A stretch of 64,000 nt of DNA from Bacillota bacterium (GTDB taxonomy: Bacteria; Bacillota; Clostridia; Oscillospirales; Acutalibacteraceae): contig JAEWDK010000024.1 in NCBI GenBank assembly GCA_023390175.1, positions 620,001 to 684,000 on the forward strand. Reading direction: 5' to 3'. Shown here piece after piece: positions 45,107 through 55,168 of the stretch. The notes below the pieces were generated by a model. It was not told the origin of the DNA. It saw only the letters and a program-made list of their open reading frames with translations, and searched no databases. The position numbers and the translations under genes were made by a program. The number at the start of each line of letters is the position of its first letter. The stretch's first letter is position 1.

Positions 45107-45646
45107 TTAACTTGTGTAAACATCCGGTTTCAGGATGCCGACGAACGGTAAGTTCCTGTATTTTTCATCATAGTCCAAACCGTAACCGACTATAAATTCA
45201 TCCGGAACAATGGTTCCGACATAATCCGCTGTAATATTTGCCGTGCGTCTGTCCGGCTTGTCGAACAGGGTGCAGAGCTTGATGCTTTTTGGTGAGCGGG
45301 ACTGCAGCAATTCGAGTATGTAACTCAAAGTCAAACCGCTGTCCAGAATATCCTCGACGACAAGAAGGTCGTAGCCTTCCAGGTTAATGTCCAAATCCTT
45401 TGTGATTTTAACAACGCCGGAGGTTTTTGTTCCCGAGCCGTAACTGGAAACGGACATAAAGTCAATACTGCATGGAATGGTGACTGCGCGCATTAAATCC
45501 GCCATGAACACGACCGAGCCTTTCAGAACGCTGATCATCAACAGATTTTTCCCTTTGTAATCCTCGCTGATCCGTTTTCCCATCGTCTGTACAATTTCGG
45601 CGAGCTTCTCCTCACTGAATAATACGGACTCGATATCATTTCTCAA
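45107..45646 (-). CDS. hpt: hypoxanthine phosphoribosyltransferase
   Basis: Purine salvage enzyme making IMP/GMP from hypoxanthine/guanine and PRPP. 179 residues with the PRPP-binding motif LLVVEDILDSGLT, the flexible-loop SSYGSGTKTSG and the C-terminal DEFIVGYGLDY. It begins 4 nt after the tilS stop codon. Confidence 0.95.
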   Translation of the reverse strand: MRNDIESVLFSEEKLAEIVQTMGKRISEDYKGKNLLMISVLKGSVVFMADLMRAVTIPCSIDFMSVSSYGSGTKTSGVVKITKDLDINLEGYDLLVVEDILDSGLTLSYILELLQSRSPKSIKLCTLFDKPDRRTANITADYVGTIVPDEFIVGYGLDYDEKYRNLPFVGILKPDVYTS

Positions 45647-45649
45647 TAT

Positions 45650-47026
45650 TTAGCACTCCTTAAAAATTTTGATTTCCGCTATGTTTTGAGTGTTATCCGC
45701 AACACAAGACCCTTCACAGGCACCGAAACCTTCAATCCAGACGATTTCGCCGCCGCTCTCCAGCATAACAGCTTTTGAGCGCAGCATCGGTTCCAGTTTG
45801 GCTTCATTGAAGAGTTTTTTCAAGGTTTTTGTGACGCCGCGCCCGGACGGACGGAAAACATCACCATTTCTTCTGTTCCTAATAGAAGTAACACTAAATA
45901 TTGTATCATAGTTAATTACATTATTAAATAACAAATTATTAAATTTGCAACGGTTTTCATATTCTTTCTTCGTATAATTTGTAATTGTAAGTACGCGGCC
46001 GTCGGGCAAACAGGTTTTAGGCATTTGAAAAGGGACGCTCCAGGGCTCCGAATTGTTTTGACCGGTAATAAATAGAGTATTGCCCTGTGCTGTGCATTGT
46101 ATTCCGCCGGCAAGCGTAACCGCACCCGCACGCGCCCGCACAATTTCCGCCGCAGCCTGAATATGGCTGCTTTCAAGTCTTGCCGCTGACACACGCCCCA
46201 CAGCCAGCGCAATTGCCCGGGACAAAACCGGCTGCGGCAGCGCGGCCAGTACGGGCAGGCTGTAGCCCCCGGCGCACTCTGCTTTTGCAAGCTGTTCCCG
46301 CGCAAGCCCGGTCAGATAATTTTCGTCCGCCCCAAGCTGCTGCGTCATTTTCAAAACAGCGGATTCAAATGCGGGATTGATTTCTTTCAGAACCGGAACA
46401 ACGGAAAGGCGAATTTTGTTGCGCGCATAATCTTCCGTTAAGTTCGTGCTGTCGGTTATATAGGAAAGGCCGTAGTATTCACAGTAAGCTTCAACCTCGG
46501 CACGCGTAATGCTGATGAAAGGGCGCACGATATTCCCCCTTACCGGCGGAATGCCGCGCAGTCCGCGTGCGCCCGTACCCTTTGCCAAATTCATCAGCAC
46601 GGTTTCGGTGCTGTCGGAAAGCGTGTGAGCGGTGGCGATTTTTGCATCTGTGTTTTCCGCACATAAGCTGCGGAAAAAAGCGTAGCGAACATTCCGGCCG
46701 CACTCTTCAAGCCCCTCGGACTTTTCCGCGGCCAGGGCGCGCACATCGGCGTGAAGGACCTGAAGCTCCACCCCGTTTGCACGGCACCAATCCACGACAA
46801 AGCGTTCGTCGGAATCGGCCTCTTCGCCGCGCAGCCCATGGTTAATATGTGCCGCGATCATATGAATATGACGGGCAATTCCATATTTTAAAAGAAAATG
46901 AGTAAGCGCCATGGAATCCGCGCCGCCCGAAAGGCCGACAATCACGGTACAGCCCTGCGGCAGCATGTTCCAGCTGACGATTACCCTTTCAACTTTATTT
47001 TCAATATTTAAAATGTCATCATTCAC
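45650..47026 (-). CDS. tilS: tRNA(Ile)-lysidine synthase
   Basis: Converts C34 of the CAU-anticodon tRNA-Ile to lysidine so it reads AUA. 458 residues: N-terminal PP-loop VIVGLSGGADSMAL, HINHGLRGEEADSDE, and the C-terminal TilS-C domain (RRNGDVFRPSGRGVTKTLKKLF). The start is GTG 47024-47026, 9 nt after AGGAGG; the gene overlaps dnaB's 3' end by 8 nt. The longer frame upstream runs inside dnaB and is rejected. Confidence 0.93.
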   Translation of the reverse strand: MNDDILNIENKVERVIVSWNMLPQGCTVIVGLSGGADSMALTHFLLKYGIARHIHMIAAHINHGLRGEEADSDERFVVDWCRANGVELQVLHADVRALAAEKSEGLEECGRNVRYAFFRSLCAENTDAKIATAHTLSDSTETVLMNLAKGTGARGLRGIPPVRGNIVRPFISITRAEVEAYCEYYGLSYITDSTNLTEDYARNKIRLSVVPVLKEINPAFESAVLKMTQQLGADENYLTGLAREQLAKAECAGGYSLPVLAALPQPVLSRAIALAVGRVSAARLESSHIQAAAEIVRARAGAVTLAGGIQCTAQGNTLFITGQNNSEPWSVPFQMPKTCLPDGRVLTITNYTKKEYENRCKFNNLLFNNVINYDTIFSVTSIRNRRNGDVFRPSGRGVTKTLKKLFNEAKLEPMLRSKAVMLESGGEIVWIEGFGACEGSCVADNTQNIAEIKIFKEC

Positions 47027-48383
47027 TCCGGACAACCTCCTGCGCCGTAAAGCGCATGAATTCGCCCTGCCAGTGCAGCGGAACTGTTTTGGTCTCGCCA
47101 TGGCGGTTCTTTGCGATAATACATTCCCCGCTGTTATGGTCCGCATTTTCACTCGGCGTTTCGGAATCCTGATAGTAATCCTCACGGTACAGGAACATGA
47201 CGATATCCGCATCCTGCTCAATGGAACCGGAATCACGCAGGTCGGAAAGCACCGGCCGGTGGTTGGTACGCTTTTCACTGTCACGGGCCAGCTGAGAAAG
47301 AGTCAGCACAGGAACATTAAGCTCCTTGGCCATAATTTTCATATTTCTTGTAATCTGTGAAATTTCCTGAACACGGTTGTCAATGCGGCCGGAGGAATTC
47401 ATCAGCTGCAGATAGTCCACGATGACCAAATCGACATCTTTCAGGCGGCGAAGCTTGGCCTTCATTTCAGGAACGGTGATGGACGGGTTGTCGTCCATAT
47501 AAATCTGTGTTTTGGAAAGGATGTCCCCCGCTTCAATAATACGGATCCATTCATCCTCCGTCAGCTTGCCGGTGCGCAGCTTGGTACCGCCCACCATGGC
47601 CTCGGTGGACAGCAGGCGCGAAGTCAACTGCTCCTTGCTCATTTCAAGCGAAAAAAAGGCAACCTTTTTACTGGCTTTTACGGCGGCGTGCCTTGCGATG
47701 TTCAGCGCAAAGCTGGTTTTTCCCATGCCGGGGCGCGCGCCGAGCAGAATAAAGTCGGAACGGTTCAGGCCGGTAATGGTGTCGTCCAGTTCTTTTATGC
47801 CGGTGGGAACCCCTTTGTAAAGATCGGCGTCCGGCGAATTGAGCAAATCCAAACGGTCAAAGGTTTGAACAATGACTTCATCAATACGCTGAAGCCCCTG
47901 CATATTCTTCCCCCGGCGGATATCAAAAATGCGCTGTTCCGCGGAATCCAGCAGCGTGGCCGCATCGGCGGCGCCCGACGATGCTTCCTCAACAATGTCG
48001 CGCGCAGTGGTAATCAGGGTTCTCACATCGTATTTGTCGCGGACAATACCGGCGTACGACTCCACATTGGAAATCGACGGAACAAGCTGAGCCAATTGGA
48101 GCAAATAGGTTTTACCGTTTGCTTCGTCAAAGCCCTTTGTTTCCTTCAGCTTCTCCAAAACCGTTACAAAGTCAACCGGCTGGCCAACCGTAAACATTTC
48201 CATCATGACGGAATAAATCAAACTGTTGTTGGTCTGATAAAAATATTCCGGGCGCGGTAAAATTTCCGCCACACGGTCCATGCAGGAGGAATCCAAAAGA
48301 ATCGCGCCCAGCACGGACTGTTCCGCTTCCGGACTGAAAGGCAGATTGAGCGCACTGTATCCGCCCGCCCCCATTTCATCCAT
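47019..48383 (-). CDS. dnaB: replicative DNA helicase DnaB
   Basis: Hexameric replication-fork helicase (DnaC in Bacillus nomenclature). 454 residues: N-terminal domain (EQSVLGAILLD), RecA-like domain with GARPGMGKTSFALN, LVIVDYLQLM and the C-terminal FLYREDYY. No intein is present. Start ATG 48381-48383 has AAGGGGAG 6 nt upstream; an earlier in-frame GTG at 48435-48437 lacks this. Confidence 0.94.
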   Translation of the reverse strand: MDEMGAGGYSALNLPFSPEAEQSVLGAILLDSSCMDRVAEILPRPEYFYQTNNSLIYSVMMEMFTVGQPVDFVTVLEKLKETKGFDEANGKTYLLQLAQLVPSISNVESYAGIVRDKYDVRTLITTARDIVEEASSGAADAATLLDSAEQRIFDIRRGKNMQGLQRIDEVIVQTFDRLDLLNSPDADLYKGVPTGIKELDDTITGLNRSDFILLGARPGMGKTSFALNIARHAAVKASKKVAFFSLEMSKEQLTSRLLSTEAMVGGTKLRTGKLTEDEWIRIIEAGDILSKTQIYMDDNPSITVPEMKAKLRRLKDVDLVIVDYLQLMNSSGRIDNRVQEISQITRNMKIMAKELNVPVLTLSQLARDSEKRTNHRPVLSDLRDSGSIEQDADIVMFLYREDYYQDSETPSENADHNSGECIIAKNRHGETKTVPLHWQGEFMRFTAQEVVRSE

Positions 48384-48481
48384 GCTGTACTCCCCTTTTC
48401 CGTCATTTTGTTTTGTATGTTCGAAATCAATTGCCACCGGCGAAAGCTGACGGTTTGAATTCGATGCCGAAGTCCTTTATT

Positions 48482-48931
48482 TTATTCTTTTTCGCCGACC
48501 ACAGCAAAAAATTTCGCGGTAATTCCGGCGTAAAATTTAATTTCACACTCGAAGGTGCCAAACGCCTTGATGTCGCCGTCCATTACAATTTTGCGCTTGT
48601 CAATGTCAACCTTATACTGTTTTTTCAGCTCTTCCGCGATTTCTTTCGCGGTAACGGAGCCGAACAGACGGCCGCCCTGCCCCGCTTTAGCAAAAAGCTT
48701 GACGCTTTTTCCGTTAATCAGATCTGCGGTTTTCTGTGCGGCGTCGGTCTCGCTTTTTATTTTGAACTCTTTGGCCTCTTCCGCATTTTTTAATTCGTTC
48801 ATGGCCTGTGCGTTTGCTTCCTTTGCCAGCTTGCGCGGGAACAGGTAGTTGCGCGCATAACCGTCGCTCACATTGATCAGCTCGCCCTTTTTTCCGCTCC
48901 CTTTGATATCTTCAAGCAGTACTACTTTCAT
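48482..48931 (-). CDS. rplI: 50S ribosomal protein L9
   Basis: 149 residues, full length: N-terminal domain MKVVLLEDIKGSGKKGELINVSDGYARN (first part conserved), the long connecting helix and a C-terminal domain with KLFGSVTAKEIAE-type sequence. Lies between gdpP and dnaB in the usual Firmicutes order; GGAGG before ATG. Confidence 0.96.
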   Translation of the reverse strand: MKVVLLEDIKGSGKKGELINVSDGYARNYLFPRKLAKEANAQAMNELKNAEEAKEFKIKSETDAAQKTADLINGKSVKLFAKAGQGGRLFGSVTAKEIAEELKKQYKVDIDKRKIVMDGDIKAFGTFECEIKFYAGITAKFFAVVGEKE

Positions 48932-48955
48932 CGTTACTCCTCCATTATGAATTGA

Positions 48956-50917
48956 TTATTGAATTGCCTTTGGCATTGTTTCGCTTAGAATTGCGATTAG
49001 TTTTTCCCTGGCCTGCGCTATGGTCACACCGCTAAGCTGTGCGCCCGCCATGGTAAGGTGGCCGCCGCCGCCCAGCGCTTCCATAATCAGCTGAACATTG
49101 ATTTCACCCAGGGAACGGGCGGAAACGTTCACCGAATTCCCGGTCGGGAAAATGACAAACGAAGCGTTGACACCCTGAATGGACAAAAGCTCATCCGCAG
49201 CCTGCGCCGAAGTGATGCGGATATCGGGGAACTCCCTGTCGGCGGAGGTAATGGCGCAGTCGCCTAAAATTTCAGCGCTTGAAACAATCTGATATTTTGC
49301 CTTATAGGTGTCGAGCGTGTCGGAGAACATCCGTTTTACTTCAACGGTGTCCGCGCCGCAGCGGCGCAGATAAGCCGCCGCTTCAAACGTGCGCACACCG
49401 GTCTTCAGCACAAAGTTCTTTGTGTCGAGCATAATGCCCGAAAGAAGGGCTTCCGCTTCGGCCTGACTGAGCGTTGCGTTGCCGATGTACTGTACAAGCT
49501 CCGCAACCATTTCCGAAGTGGAGCTGGCATACGGCTCATGGTAAAAGACAAGCGCGTTTTCAATATGTTTTACCATCATGCGGTGGTGGTCGATAATGAC
49601 GATACGCGGTACGGCGCCCAAAAGCTCCGCGCTTTCCACAAATTCCTGCGAATGGGTATCCACAACAATCAGCATAGTTTTGGGGGTGACAAAAGAAAGC
49701 GCTTCCGACGGAGAAATAAATACTTTGCTTTCGCCGGCCGAAGCCTCCATTGACGCGATCAGCGGTGCGGCAAGGCTTTGCGTGCGGTTAACCACCACAA
49801 AGGCCTGCTTTTTCAGCGCTTTTGTTATGGCGCTCCACATGCCGATAGAAGACCCGACACTGTCCAGGTCGGAGTATTTATGTCCCATAATCAGAACATT
49901 ATCGCTGTTCTTGATGTTGTCTGAAAGTGTTGCGGCAATTACGCGGGTACGCACCTTGTCGCGCTTTTCCACCCCTTTGGAAAGGCCGCCGAAGAACTCA
50001 TATGTATCGTCCTTTTGTTTGACGGCAACCTGATCGCCGCCGCGGCCCAAAGCCATGTCGAGCGCCTTACGCGCCCACTCCTCGGCTTCCTGCAGGGAAG
50101 ATGCCCCGCGGCCCACACCGACCGAAACGGTTGCACTTCGGCGTTCGCCGACTTTAATCCCCCGGATTGTGTCAAGAATTTGAAAACGCTTTTCCATCGC
50201 CTCACGGGTATGCGATTCATCCGTAAGAATCAGGTAACGCCCACCGCTCAGCCGCTTAAAGAAGCCGTTCATGCTCTGCGACCACGCAATCAGCGCAGCT
50301 TCCACTTCGGAAGCAATGCGGGAATCCTCGCTGCCGCTGGAATCCCGGGCAAGTTCCTCCCGGTTGTCAAAACAAGCCAGCGCGACAACCGGGCGGCGCT
50401 CGGTGTATTCCCGATTGATTTCTTTATAATACGTGTCGTCTACAAAATAAACGATGCAGCCATATTCCGCCCTTGCAGCGAAAACGGTGTACCGCCTGCT
50501 GCCGACTGAAATATCGGTGCCGCTGTCGGCAATAATCTGTTTTATGGTTTTGGGGTAAATGAATTTTAAAATATTTTCTCCGCGGCATTCATGCTTTACG
50601 CTCACACTTGTCAGGAATGCGTTGTTCACCCAAATGATATCCCCTGCGTCGCCGATTACCGCAACCGGCATTGTGAATTCCTGAAGCGCGCGGTATTCTT
50701 CGCCGGATAAAATCTTTTGGGCGCTTTTTACAGCAGTGGCAACATGCGCTTTGAACCGCTCCGCCGAAAGCATTACGGCTACAACGGCCACGATTGAAAG
50801 CGACATTTCCACGGAGAATATGAAGTTGTTCCAAAACCAGCTTGCGCTGGCCATGATGAGCATGACGGCCGTAATAACGTAAAACACCGGCGACGATACC
50901 CATACTTTTCTTTTCAA
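48956..50917 (-). CDS. gdpP: cyclic-di-AMP phosphodiesterase GdpP
   Basis: Hydrolyses c-di-AMP and so sets turgor and cell-wall signalling. 653 residues: two N-terminal transmembrane helices, a PAS-like domain, a degenerate GGDEF domain (SGGRYLILTDES), and the DHH/DHHA1 catalytic part (SDLDSVGSSIG, VIIDHHRM, and the C-terminal GGGGHLTMAG). It sits between rnj and rplI. Confidence 0.95.
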   Translation of the reverse strand: MKRKVWVSSPVFYVITAVMLIMASASWFWNNFIFSVEMSLSIVAVVAVMLSAERFKAHVATAVKSAQKILSGEEYRALQEFTMPVAVIGDAGDIIWVNNAFLTSVSVKHECRGENILKFIYPKTIKQIIADSGTDISVGSRRYTVFAARAEYGCIVYFVDDTYYKEINREYTERRPVVALACFDNREELARDSSGSEDSRIASEVEAALIAWSQSMNGFFKRLSGGRYLILTDESHTREAMEKRFQILDTIRGIKVGERRSATVSVGVGRGASSLQEAEEWARKALDMALGRGGDQVAVKQKDDTYEFFGGLSKGVEKRDKVRTRVIAATLSDNIKNSDNVLIMGHKYSDLDSVGSSIGMWSAITKALKKQAFVVVNRTQSLAAPLIASMEASAGESKVFISPSEALSFVTPKTMLIVVDTHSQEFVESAELLGAVPRIVIIDHHRMMVKHIENALVFYHEPYASSTSEMVAELVQYIGNATLSQAEAEALLSGIMLDTKNFVLKTGVRTFEAAAYLRRCGADTVEVKRMFSDTLDTYKAKYQIVSSAEILGDCAITSADREFPDIRITSAQAADELLSIQGVNASFVIFPTGNSVNVSARSLGEINVQLIMEALGGGGHLTMAGAQLSGVTIAQAREKLIAILSETMPKAIQ

Positions 50918-50937
50918 AATGATTACCCCTTCAGCAT

Positions 50938-53067
50938 TTAAACTTCCATGATGATTGGAAGTATCATCGGACTGCGTTTTGTACGATCATAGAGCATACG
51001 GGAAAGCTCATCCTTAATACGGGTCTTGAGTGTGCCCCAGTCATGGATTTTATTTTCGGCACAGGAGTCCAGTACGGCGCTGACAAGCACCTTGGCTTCG
51101 TCGATCAGCGGTTCTGACTCGCGGACATATACAAACCCGCGGGAAACAACATCCGGGCCGGAAACAACGTGACCGTCGGAGGAACTGATAGTGCAGACTA
51201 CAACAATCAGGCCGTCTTCGGAAAGATGCTTTCTGTCGCGCAGGACAATACTGCCCACATCGCCCACGCCAAGGCCGTCCACCAAGATTCTGCCGGCCGG
51301 AACGGCGGCGAGCTTTTTCATATAATCTTGATTCAGCTCCAGCACATCGCCGATATCGCCGATATATACGTTAGAAGCGTTCTTGCCCATGGCGTAAGCC
51401 AGACCCGCGTGCTTGCGCAGCATCTTTTGCTCACCGTGAACCGGAACGAAGTATTTCGGCTTTACAATTCCCTGCATCAGTTTGAGCTCTTCCTGGCAGG
51501 CATGCCCGGAAACATGTACCTCGTACATGGATTCGTAAACTACCTCGCAGCCACGCTTCATCAGTTCGTCAATCACGGTTCCGACGGTTTTTTCGTTGCC
51601 CGGAATCGGTCTTGCGGAAATGATGATGAAGTCGCCCGGGCCCACCTCCACCTTGCGGTGGTCGGCAAAGGCCATGCGGGTCAGCGCGCTCATCGGCTCA
51701 CCCTGACTGCCCGTTGTGACAAGCACAACCTTCTCTTTCGGATACCGGTTGATTAAATCCAAATCAATCAGCACGCCCTCCGGCACGTCAAGATAGCCCA
51801 ATTCGACGCCAATGCCCATTACATTCAGCATGCTGCGGCCCGAAAGCGCGACCTTGCGGCCGTACTTTACCGCACAGTTGATAATCTGCTGTACGCGGCT
51901 GATGTTGGAAGCAAAGGTGGCGATAATAATTCTGCTGTTCTCCGCACGTGAAAACAGGCGTTCAAACGAATCGGCGACCTTGCTTTCCGTCATTGTAAAA
52001 CCGGGGCGCTCCGCGTTGGTGGAATCGGCAAACAGGGCCAAAACACCCTCCTGCCCCAGCTGCGCAAAGCGGCCAAGGTCAATCATTCCGCCCTGCGTTG
52101 GGGTGCAGTCAATTTTAAAGTCGCCGGTATGAATAATTGTGCCTGCCGGCGAATGAATCGCAAGCCCGACTGCGTCCGGAATGGAATGGTTTACATGAAT
52201 GAATTCCACGTCCATGCAGCCCAGCTTGATATGCCCGCCGGGATTTACAACATTCAGCTTCGCTTTATTCAAAAGATTATGCTCTTTTAACTTTCCCCCG
52301 ACAAGCCCAAGGGTTAACGGGGTGCCGTAAATGGGCAAATTCACTTTTTTCAGTAAAAACGGAATCGCGCCGATATGATCCTCATGACCGTGAGTCAGCA
52401 CAAGACCGCGGATTTTATCCACGTTGCGCTCGATAAAAGTGAAATCCGGCAGTACCAAATCCACACCGAGCATATCGTCGGATGGGAACGCCATGCCGCA
52501 GTCAACGATAAGCATATCGTCACCGCATTCAAAAAGAGTTAAGTTTTTTCCGATTTCATTTAGGCCGCCAAGGAAATACGCCTTAATCGACGGCTTTTCG
52601 GAATTCTGCTGGCCGCGCTTTCCCTGCTGGCGCGAACCCGCCTGTTTTTTGGCCGGCGGAGCCAATTGAGTTTGAGGTGCCAAAGCCTGTGCCGGCTGCC
52701 TGTGCGGCTGGCGGTGCTGCTTTGGCTGGGCCGGGCGCTGTGCTGCCGGCTGGGACTGCTGTGCCGCAGCCTGTGCCGCCTGCTTCTGCGGCTGACGCGG
52801 CTGCCTTGGCTGAGCCGGGCGCGGCGCTCTTTTTTGCGGCTGGTGCTTCGGCTGCGCCGGCTGTTCCAGCTGCACCGGTTCCCCGCCAATTACCTGATCC
52901 GCAGGTTTTTGTGCCCTGTGCCTGGCCGCAGGCTCTGTCTTTTGCGTTTGTCTTTTCGGCGGCACTACCTTTTGATAAAGGGTTGAATGCAGCTCACCCG
53001 CCGCTTCTGTTTTCGGCACTCCGGCATCTTTACGCTCCTCCGGCTTATTCTGATTTGTTTCCGTCAC
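50938..53067 (-). CDS. rnj: ribonuclease J with a long basic low-complexity N-terminal tail
   Basis: Metallo-beta-lactamase/beta-CASP RNase (endo- and 5'-exonuclease) in mRNA decay and rRNA maturation. 709 residues; the conserved core starts near residue 161 (IKAYFLGGLNEIGKN), with LTHGHEDHIGAIPF as the zinc site. The first 160 residues are an Ala/Pro/Gln/Arg/Lys-rich disordered tail (repeats such as QPRQPRQPQKQ), absent from ordinary RNase J and likely to bind RNA or degradosome partners (inference). Confidence 0.93.
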   Translation of the reverse strand: MTETNQNKPEERKDAGVPKTEAAGELHSTLYQKVVPPKRQTQKTEPAARHRAQKPADQVIGGEPVQLEQPAQPKHQPQKRAPRPAQPRQPRQPQKQAAQAAAQQSQPAAQRPAQPKQHRQPHRQPAQALAPQTQLAPPAKKQAGSRQQGKRGQQNSEKPSIKAYFLGGLNEIGKNLTLFECGDDMLIVDCGMAFPSDDMLGVDLVLPDFTFIERNVDKIRGLVLTHGHEDHIGAIPFLLKKVNLPIYGTPLTLGLVGGKLKEHNLLNKAKLNVVNPGGHIKLGCMDVEFIHVNHSIPDAVGLAIHSPAGTIIHTGDFKIDCTPTQGGMIDLGRFAQLGQEGVLALFADSTNAERPGFTMTESKVADSFERLFSRAENSRIIIATFASNISRVQQIINCAVKYGRKVALSGRSMLNVMGIGVELGYLDVPEGVLIDLDLINRYPKEKVVLVTTGSQGEPMSALTRMAFADHRKVEVGPGDFIIISARPIPGNEKTVGTVIDELMKRGCEVVYESMYEVHVSGHACQEELKLMQGIVKPKYFVPVHGEQKMLRKHAGLAYAMGKNASNVYIGDIGDVLELNQDYMKKLAAVPAGRILVDGLGVGDVGSIVLRDRKHLSEDGLIVVVCTISSSDGHVVSGPDVVSRGFVYVRESEPLIDEAKVLVSAVLDSCAENKIHDWGTLKTRIKDELSRMLYDRTKRSPMILPIIMEV

Positions 53068-53383
53068 GAAATAACCTCCATTGTTAATTCAGGGTACAAC
53101 CAATAATGTCCGCCGGCAAACGGTGCCAAACGGGCAAGGCAGACCCTGTTATTTTGTTGCACCTTTCAGCACTGCTTCGGGCAGCTGCAGAAAAAATGCG
53201 TGGTACCCGCATTTACATGCGGCTTAATATATTTAATGTCTAAATATAAAACGAATAAAAAGAAATCCGGACACAAATATCGTTATTATTGTACCTTTAT
53301 TCCTAAATACTGTCAAGTGATTGCATTGACGGAGAATAAATATATTATGACCGCAATTCAGGTGCGTTAAACGTACAATGGAA

Positions 53384-53412
53384 TTGTTTGTACAAAAGCT
53401 TTATGTTATAAT
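53384..53412 (+). promoter_or_regulatory. promoter of rnhA
   Basis: TTGTTT (53384-53389)-N17-TATAAT (53407-53412). The gap 53068-53383 before it holds no gene that I can see. Confidence 0.7.
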
Positions 53413-53446
53413 CAGTACGATAATTACAATAATAAGGATGATAAAG

Positions 53447-53884
53447 ATGAAGCGGGTTGAAATTTTTACGGACGGTGCCTGCCAGGGGAACCCCGGTCCG
53501 GGCGGCTGGGGCGCTGTACTGCGGTACAACGGGACAGAAAAAGAAATTAGCGGCGGCGCGCCCGACACCACCAACAACCGCATGGAGCTGAGCGGCGTGA
53601 TTGAAGCACTCCGGCTGTTGAAAGAACCCTGCGAAGTCATCCTGTGCAGCGACTCCAAATATGTTTGTGACGCAATCACAAAAGGCTGGGCAAAAGGCTG
53701 GAAACGAAACGGCTGGCGCAAAGCGGATAAAAAGCCGGCCCTGAATACCGATTTGTGGGAAACGCTGCTTTCCCTTTTGGAACAGCACCGGGTTACGGTG
53801 AACTGGGTAAAAGGTCACGCCGGTCACCCTGAAAACGAGCGCTGCGACAGGCTGGCCGTTGCTGCGGCGGAAAAATACAAATAA
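53447..53884 (+). CDS. rnhA: ribonuclease HI
   Basis: Cleaves RNA in RNA-DNA hybrids. 145 residues with the complete catalytic set: Asp in FTDGACQGNPGPGGWG, Glu in MELSGVIEAL, Asp in CSDSKYV, and the late Asp in ERCDRLA. ATG 53447 has AAGGA at 8 nt; the frame extends upstream over the promoter, so the longer version is rejected. Confidence 0.94.
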   Translation: MKRVEIFTDGACQGNPGPGGWGAVLRYNGTEKEISGGAPDTTNNRMELSGVIEALRLLKEPCEVILCSDSKYVCDAITKGWAKGWKRNGWRKADKKPALNTDLWETLLSLLEQHRVTVNWVKGHAGHPENERCDRLAVAAAEKYK

Positions 53885-53898
53885 TTTTATTCAGCCTA

Positions 53899-53927
53899 TT
53901 GAAATCTATACCAAATCGGTGTATATT
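53899..53927 (+). promoter_or_regulatory. promoter of nifS
   Basis: TTGAAA (53899-53904)-N17-TATATT (53922-53927). An imperfect inverted repeat TATACC...GGTGTATA overlaps spacer and -10, a possible regulator site. Confidence 0.65.
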
Positions 53928-53980
53928 AATAACCGTAGAAATGCTACAAGAATTATAATATATGGAGTAAAGGTGATATC

Positions 53981-55168
53981 ATGGCACGTTTTATTTATGC
54001 GGACAATGCCGCGACAACTCCTGTTTCTAAGTCTGTTCTGGAAGCGATGGAGCCGTTTTATACAAAATATTATGGCAATCCTTCCAGCCTTTATTCGGTT
54101 GGCCGCGAGGCAAAACGCCCGCTTGAGCTGGCGCGTGAAACTGTAGCCGAATGCATCGGCGCTTTGCCAAATGAAATTTTCTTCACTTCCGGCGGAAGCG
54201 AAGGCGATAACTGGGCGCTGAAGGGTGTTGCGCACGAACAGGCCAAAAAGGGTAAAAAGCACATTATCACTTCAAAATTTGAACACCATGCGATTTTGCA
54301 TACGTGCGACGCACTGGAAAAAGAGGGTTTTGAGGTTACTTATCTGGACGTACACAGCGACGGCCTTGTAAGGCTTGAGGAACTGGAAGCCGCCATTCGG
54401 GAAGACACCGCGATCGTTTCCATTATGTACGCAAACAATGAAATCGGCACGATTCAGCCGATTCCCGAAATTGGTGCGATCTGCAAAAAACACGGAGTTA
54501 TTTTCCATACGGATGCCGTTCAGGCGGTCGGCAATGTCCCCATTAATGTAAACGAGCAAAATATCGACCTATTATCGCTGTCGGCCCACAAATTCCACGG
54601 ACCGAAGGGCGTTGGCATGCTGTATATCCGTAAAGGGATTAAAATGCCGAACCTGATTGACGGCGGCGCACAGGAACGCGGCCGCAGAGCCGGAACGGAA
54701 AATGTTGCAGGCATTGTCGGGCTCAGTGTTGCGCTGAAGGAAGCTTGTGCCACCATGCAGGAGCGCGGTGAACGCCTGACAAAGATGAGGGACAGGCTGA
54801 TTGACAGTGCGCTGAAAATTGACCGTTCCCGCGTAAACGGCGACAGAGTAAAACGGCTGCCGGGCAATATCAACATGTGCTTTGAGGGCATTGAAGGGGA
54901 ATCCCTGCTGCTGATGCTTGACTTAAAAGGTATCTGCGCATCCTCCGGCTCCGCCTGCACCTCCGGTTCCCTTGACCCAAGTCATGTGCTGCTTGCAATC
55001 GGCCTGCCGCATGAGATTGCTCACGGCTCGCTGAGGCTTTCGTTCAGCGACCAGAACACCGAAGAGGACGTGGATTACATTCTTGAGGTTCTGCCGAAAA
55101 TTGTAGAACGTTTGCGTTCCATGTCACCCCTGTGGGAAGAAATTTTGTCCGGTCAGAAAAAATACTAA
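53981..55168 (+). CDS. nifS: cysteine desulfurase NifS/IscS type
   Basis: PLP enzyme that takes sulfur from cysteine for Fe-S clusters and thio-modified tRNAs. 395 residues: PLP-binding Lys in SLSAHKFHGPKG, the SGGSEGDNWAL region, and the catalytic Cys loop ASSGSACTSGSLDPSHV, which marks a group I desulfurase. Followed after 200 nt by nifU on the same strand. Confidence 0.95.
   Translation: MARFIYADNAATTPVSKSVLEAMEPFYTKYYGNPSSLYSVGREAKRPLELARETVAECIGALPNEIFFTSGGSEGDNWALKGVAHEQAKKGKKHIITSKFEHHAILHTCDALEKEGFEVTYLDVHSDGLVRLEELEAAIREDTAIVSIMYANNEIGTIQPIPEIGAICKKHGVIFHTDAVQAVGNVPINVNEQNIDLLSLSAHKFHGPKGVGMLYIRKGIKMPNLIDGGAQERGRRAGTENVAGIVGLSVALKEACATMQERGERLTKMRDRLIDSALKIDRSRVNGDRVKRLPGNINMCFEGIEGESLLLMLDLKGICASSGSACTSGSLDPSHVLLAIGLPHEIAHGSLRLSFSDQNTEEDVDYILEVLPKIVERLRSMSPLWEEILSGQKKY

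Noticed and set aside
45650..47284. TilS starting at the far upstream end of its open frame
   Set aside because: The first 86 codons lie inside dnaB and have no TilS similarity; GTG 47026 with AGGAGG upstream is the start.
52424..53087. Several plus-strand frames rich in Leu/Arg/Ala opposite the RNase J tail
   Set aside because: They arise from the GC-rich repetitive codons of the RNase J low-complexity tail read in reverse; no ribosome sites.
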